DNA of 64,000 bases. Source: an uncultured Coriobacteriales bacterium. GTDB taxonomy: Bacteria > Actinomycetota > Coriobacteriia > Coriobacteriales > UMGS124. Under the pieces are notes generated by a model. That model was not told where the DNA came from. It did not search any database and saw only the letters and a program-made list of their open reading frames with translations. Below are positions 60,917 to 64,000 of the stretch, piece by piece. The stretch spans positions 1 to 64,000 of the forward strand of contig CAKUFZ010000007.1 in NCBI GenBank assembly GCA_934654475.1, in the 5' to 3' direction. Position 1 is the first letter of the stretch. Every line of letters begins with the position of its first letter. A program made the translations under genes and the position numbers.

Positions 60917-61318
60917 TTACTCGGCAGCGCCTTCCTGCCGCGCGGCATCCTCGGCCGGCTTGTGACCCACGACCTCGATGCGGTTGATCATGAACTCCAT
61001 GCCCGAATTGAGCTTGTAATCCTTCTCAGCCTTGCAGGAAGGGCACATCCAGGTCTCCTGCTTAAAGACGTTGATGGGGAAGATGAAGCCGCACTGGTTG
61101 CACTTCACCGTCATGGGCGTGGTCTGCACCACAAGCTCGGCGTGCTCAGCCACCGTGCCGCGCGCCAGGAACTGGAACAGGCCGTCGAGATACTCAACGA
61201 CGACGTCGCGACCCTGACCGATGGTGAGGTAGACGGTCTTCACCTCGGCGGCGCCAGACTTCTCGGCCTGCTCAACCACAATGTCCACCACGTTGCGGAC
61301 AAGAGCCATCTCATGCAT
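60917..61318 (-). CDS. hypA: HypA/HybF hydrogenase nickel-insertion protein
   Basis: 133 residues; MHEMALVRNVVDIV is the conserved HypA N-terminus with the nickel His2 and Glu3. The zinc-binding part is CNQCGFIFPINV and CPSCK (two CxxC pairs). ESNSGMEFMINRIEV-like end (LNSGMEFMINRIEV) matches. HypA delivers nickel with HypB to hydrogenase or urease. No other hyp or hydrogenase gene lies in this window, so its client is elsewhere. It has a short Glu/Ala-rich C-terminal tail, and a ribosome site AAGGAGA 13 bp before ATG. Confidence 0.94.
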   Translation of the reverse strand: MHEMALVRNVVDIVVEQAEKSGAAEVKTVYLTIGQGRDVVVEYLDGLFQFLARGTVAEHAELVVQTTPMTVKCNQCGFIFPINVFKQETWMCPSCKAEKDYKLNSGMEFMINRIEVVGHKPAEDAARQEGAAE

Positions 61319-61436
61319 GTTCTAGCCACTCTCCTTGAAAGCGAAAGCGGCGCCACAGGGGCACCGCGGCGAATAGTTCCCCCTGTGAGACGGCAGGATA
61401 CCACGGATGGCGCCTTGCTCGCCTTGTAGCGTAAAC

Positions 61437-61469
61437 AAAAAAGCCCGAGACCGTATGGCCTCGGGCTTC
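61437..61469 (-). terminator. Terminator of the tRNA pair
   Basis: AAGCCCGAGgCC ... GGtCTCGGGCTT stem with TTTTTT following on the minus strand, 11 bp past tRNA-Ala. Confidence 0.88.
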
Positions 61470-61479
61470 AGGATTCACG

Positions 61480-61555
61480 TGGTGGAGATGAGGGGATTCG
61501 AACCCCTGACCCCTTGACTGCCAGTCAAGTGCTCTCCCAACTGAGCTACACCCCC
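61480..61555 (-). tRNA. tRNA-Ala (GGC)
   Basis: 76 nt including encoded CCA. Acceptor GGGGGTG / CATCTCC with A73 and the G3-U70 wobble pair that marks alanine. Anticodon stem CTTGA/TCAAG with loop CTGGCAG (anticodon GGC); T-arm GGGGTTCGAATCCCC closes perfectly. It lies 10 bp downstream of tRNA-Val in the same transcript. Confidence 0.96.
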
Positions 61556-61565
61556 GTGGGTTTTA

Positions 61566-61641
61566 TGGTGGGCGATGAGGGATTCGAACCCCCGACCTTG
61601 TGCGTGTAAGGCACCTGCGCTAGCCGCTGCGCCAATCGCCC
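61566..61641 (-). tRNA. tRNA-Val (TAC)
   Basis: 76 nt including encoded CCA. Acceptor GGGCGAT / ATCGCCC with A73, D-arm GGCGCAGCGGCTAGCGC, anticodon loop CTTACAC (anticodon TAC), T-arm GGGGGTTCGAATCCCTC. The base pair at the top of the anticodon stem is mismatched (G-A). Transcribed with tRNA-Ala. Confidence 0.93.
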
Positions 61642-61797
61642 GCGCAGGAAAAGAAGTATAGGTCAAGAGACACTTCTTGTCACCGTGTATCGCGTGCACA
61701 CCACAAGTTCACCACTTCTGCATGTACGTCTGGAACTGCAGGTGGGCTTTGCCTCGGAAGGAAAGCCTGCCGTAGACCCCAGCGAAACCAGACTCGC

Positions 61798-63417
61798 CTA
61801 ACCCTTGCGACGGCCCCTCAGACCCAACCTGTCGCCCAGGCGCAGGAAGAAGAGCTGGTAGGGATGGTGGGCGAAGGACTGGTTGCAGATGACAAGTGCA
61901 GCCAAGCTCGCCAGGCACAGCACCACCGTGGAAGCGCCGTGAGCCGCAAGGGCGCAGGTAAAGCCCAGCCCCACGAGCGCCGCGATGCTCACGAGCCAGT
62001 TGGCCGCGTCGCGCAGGAAGATACCCGGCAGGCACAGGAGCACGATTGCGGCAGCAACCACCATCCAGCGAGCGTCCATTGGCTCCCAACCAAGCACCAG
62101 GTTCGAAACGACCTGCGCAAGGACCGGGTCGGCGGGCATAAAGCTGCTGGCAATAGCCGTGACGGCAGCCGCCACCATGAGCGTCGAGCAGATAAGGCGG
62201 CTCGCACCAGGCTCGGTGCGCGCAAAACGACGGAAGCGTGCGAGCAGGCTGAGCTTGTCCTCCTCGGCATTGCGCCCGTCGAAATCGGCCGCCGAATTGA
62301 CACCCGCCGCGGCGCACGCATAGGCGCCGTCGAGGTCCAAGACCTGGTCCGCAGGGGCGCCACTCTCGCTTGCCCGCTCGCCCTTGAAACCGCGCGAGGC
62401 ACGCATCATGACACCGCCCACCAGCAGCGGGATCCAATACATGAACGCGCGGTAGCACAGCACCACGGAAAGCGCCTGCGAAAGTGGGTAGCCGTAGCCG
62501 GCCAGCACCGCCGCCGCAAGGCCCTCCACCACACCGGCGCCGCCCGGCGTCACGTTGAAGCTGTTGAACACCAGCGCGGTGACGTAGGCCCCGAAGAGCG
62601 CATCGAGCGCGACGACGTCGAACGCATAGCCACACGCGATGAACGACAGCGCGTCGAACGCCATGGCGACCACCATGGAAAGATACACGGTGAACGACCG
62701 TTTGGGGTTGCGCACAAGCGACGTGGCCGCAGCGCTGAACGAGCGCACGAGGTTGTCGACCCAGGGAGCCGGCTCCTTCTTGATGAAGGGAATCGCCCGA
62801 CAGATGCGCACGCCGAGTCGCTCCACAGCACGCAGCGCACGCTGGAGCTTGCCGGGGGCAAGGTGGCCCAACACGAGCAGCGCCACGAACGCCAGGGCGG
62901 CGCAGCCCACAATCGAGCCCACCGCCACATCGCGCCCCGTGAGCGTGCCAGCCTTGCCCATAATCCAAAAGCCGAGCAAGATGGCAAGAAGCATTGCCAG
63001 GTAGAAGCACGTTTGCGTGAACAGGGTGGCCGTAGTGGCCGAACCCACCGCCACACCCCGCTTGCGGGCGACGTCGATGATGCACGCAAGGCCGCTCGCA
63101 CCGCCCGAGGGCACCACAGTGTTCATGAAGACGGCCTTGAACCAGGCGGGCACCGTCTGCGAAAGCGGCACGTCGGCGCCGATTACCTTGAACGAGCGGG
63201 TGTAGGCAAGCGCGTGGAAGCACACGCGCCCCAGCTCGAAGAGGGCGCCCACGACAAGCGCGGCCCGCGCCCCCTGCAAGAGGGCGTCGAGCACAAGCGC
63301 GATGTCGTCCCGGCGCACCCAGGCAAACAGCACAAGCGTCGCCAAGATGAGCACACCAAGCAGCGTCTTGGGCTTAAGCTTGCGTCGGCCTATGCCGCGA
63401 ACTCTAATATCTGCCAT
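61798..63417 (-). CDS. LPG-synthase-TM-domain (UPF0104) flippase-like membrane protein
   Basis: 539 residues. Family marks are LLQGARAALVVGALFELG, the conserved VVPSGGASGLACIID, FNVTPGGAGVVEGLAAA, and SVVLCYRAFMYWIPLLVGG, shared with MprF/GtrA-like flippases. About a dozen hydrophobic segments; a charged middle loop (SGAPADQVLDLDGAY) divides two parts, and the last 190 residues form a second set of helices (SLMVAAAVTAIASSF, VVLCLASLAALVIC). It may move a lipid-linked compound across the membrane. There is no GNAT or synthetase domain. The start ATG 15 bp past the PFL gene has a weak ribosome site. Confidence 0.83.
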   Translation of the reverse strand: MADIRVRGIGRRKLKPKTLLGVLILATLVLFAWVRRDDIALVLDALLQGARAALVVGALFELGRVCFHALAYTRSFKVIGADVPLSQTVPAWFKAVFMNTVVPSGGASGLACIIDVARKRGVAVGSATTATLFTQTCFYLAMLLAILLGFWIMGKAGTLTGRDVAVGSIVGCAALAFVALLVLGHLAPGKLQRALRAVERLGVRICRAIPFIKKEPAPWVDNLVRSFSAAATSLVRNPKRSFTVYLSMVVAMAFDALSFIACGYAFDVVALDALFGAYVTALVFNSFNVTPGGAGVVEGLAAAVLAGYGYPLSQALSVVLCYRAFMYWIPLLVGGVMMRASRGFKGERASESGAPADQVLDLDGAYACAAAGVNSAADFDGRNAEEDKLSLLARFRRFARTEPGASRLICSTLMVAAAVTAIASSFMPADPVLAQVVSNLVLGWEPMDARWMVVAAAIVLLCLPGIFLRDAANWLVSIAALVGLGFTCALAAHGASTVVLCLASLAALVICNQSFAHHPYQLFFLRLGDRLGLRGRRKG

Positions 63418-63432
63418 GTCTGCGGCGTGCGC

Positions 63433-64000
63433 CTAGTTCTTGAGCGAGTTCAAGGGAGCGGGCATGCGACCGCCGCGGTGCGCGAACACATAGCCGGCGT
63501 TCTGGTTGATGGCCTGCACCGGAGCCCTGCCGAAGAGGCCGCCGAACTCCAGCGTCTCGCCCACCTTCTTGCCCACGGCGGGAATGACGCGCACGGCGGT
63601 CGTCTTGTTGTTGATGACGCCGATGGCCATCTCATCGGCGATGAGGCCGGCGATGGTCTCCACATTCGTGTCGCCAGGCACGGCCACCATGTCGATGCCC
63701 ACCGAGCACACGCAGGTCATGGCCTCAAGCTTCTCAAGGCTGAGGGCGCCGCACTCGACGGCGTGAATCATGCCGGCATCCTCGGAAACGGGGATGAACG
63801 CGCCCGACAGGCCGCCGATGGAGGAGGTGGCCATGACGCCGCCCTTCTTCACCGAGTCGTTGAGCATGGCAAGCGCGGCCGTGGTGCCGGGGCCGCCGCA
63901 GGTGCCCACGCCGATGATCTCCAGGATGTCGGCAACCGAGTCGCCCACGGCGGGCGTGGGGGCAAGCGAGAGGTCGACGATGCCCATCTGCACGCCGAGC
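63433..64000 (-). CDS. PFL/DUF711 family protein, 5' end outside the window
   Basis: The frame is open to the window edge, so 188 C-terminal codons are seen (full length about 450 in the family). GIGTCGGPGTTAALAML-like segment (GVGTCGGPGTTAALAML), SIGGLSGAFIPVSEDAGM and VPGDTNVETIAGLIADEMAI are DUF711/UPF0210 hallmarks. The fold resembles pyruvate-formate-lyase-like barrels but lacks a glycyl radical site; its function is unknown. It ends 15 bp before the flippase-like gene in the same direction. Confidence 0.9.
   Translation of the reverse strand, partial: LGVQMGIVDLSLAPTPAVGDSVADILEIIGVGTCGGPGTTAALAMLNDSVKKGGVMATSSIGGLSGAFIPVSEDAGMIHAVECGALSLEKLEAMTCVCSVGIDMVAVPGDTNVETIAGLIADEMAIGVINNKTTAVRVIPAVGKKVGETLEFGGLFGRAPVQAINQNAGYVFAHRGGRMPAPLNSLKN

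Overview
The window is high-G+C Gram-positive-type DNA with dense coding on both strands, strong AAGGAGG-like ribosome sites and many GTG/TTG starts. A membrane-embedded LuxR regulator, a LytTR regulator, a clusterless MutY-like glycosylase, DUF3793 with flavodoxin, rubrerythrin, many ferredoxin-type clusters and a Listeria-Bacteroides-repeat surface protein point to an anaerobic, host-associated actinobacterium. Class Coriobacteriia (Collinsella/Olsenella/Slackia-like) is my best guess, inferred from gene content only.

Layout. 1-4019: a very large secreted repeat protein (minus strand, C-terminus outside the window), with a LuxR regulator upstream of it. 5.7-9.4 kb: anchored Ntn-type amidohydrolase, LytTR regulator, zinc-ribbon membrane protein, beta-carbonic anhydrase. 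9.4-12.0 kb: short repeat elements and a DEAD-box RNA helicase with a long RGG tail. 12.7-16.1 kb: polyferredoxin, mazG-eno. 16.3-24.8 kb: an AAA ATPase, then a minus-strand cassette of lower G+C. The cassette holds a double LuxR membrane regulator, a small secreted protein, two anchored proteins and an ABC exporter (two permeases plus ATPase), and near-identical hairpins lie at both ends. 25-38 kb: CorA-like transporter, serine biosynthesis (serC-serA-thrH), glutamate-cysteine ligase, M20 dipeptidase, galU, MATE exporter, homocysteine methyltransferase-like protein, TrpR-like repressor, radical-SAM protein. 38-44 kb: HAD phosphatase, MutY-like protein, rubrerythrin, tRNA-Asp, azlCD, Pth2, DUF3793, flavodoxin. 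44-48 kb: an AlbA_2 (Schlafen-type) protein behind an 11/12-bp-phased heptamer array, and a DUF3800 protein with a long basic tail. 48-64 kb: DUF5662, TrmB-like, a 273-bp inverted-repeat element, a MacB/FtsX-type ABC pair, AddB/AddA-like helicase-nuclease, HypA, tRNA-Ala, tRNA-Val, a flippase-like membrane protein, and a partial DUF711 (PFL) protein.

The best candidate for an undescribed system is the 17.5-24.8 kb cassette. A tandem-duplicated membrane LuxR sensor appears to control a DUF2712-like secreted protein and a dedicated ABC exporter, with two adjacent dyads and a 14-bp processing-type hairpin suggesting how the secreted product is regulated and over-expressed relative to the exporter. 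Other unexplained structure: a 79-bp MITE-like element in two copies, a family of about 85-bp palindromes (four copies), a 67-bp-armed inverted element built of four 26-mers, and phased repeat arrays upstream of two accessory genes.
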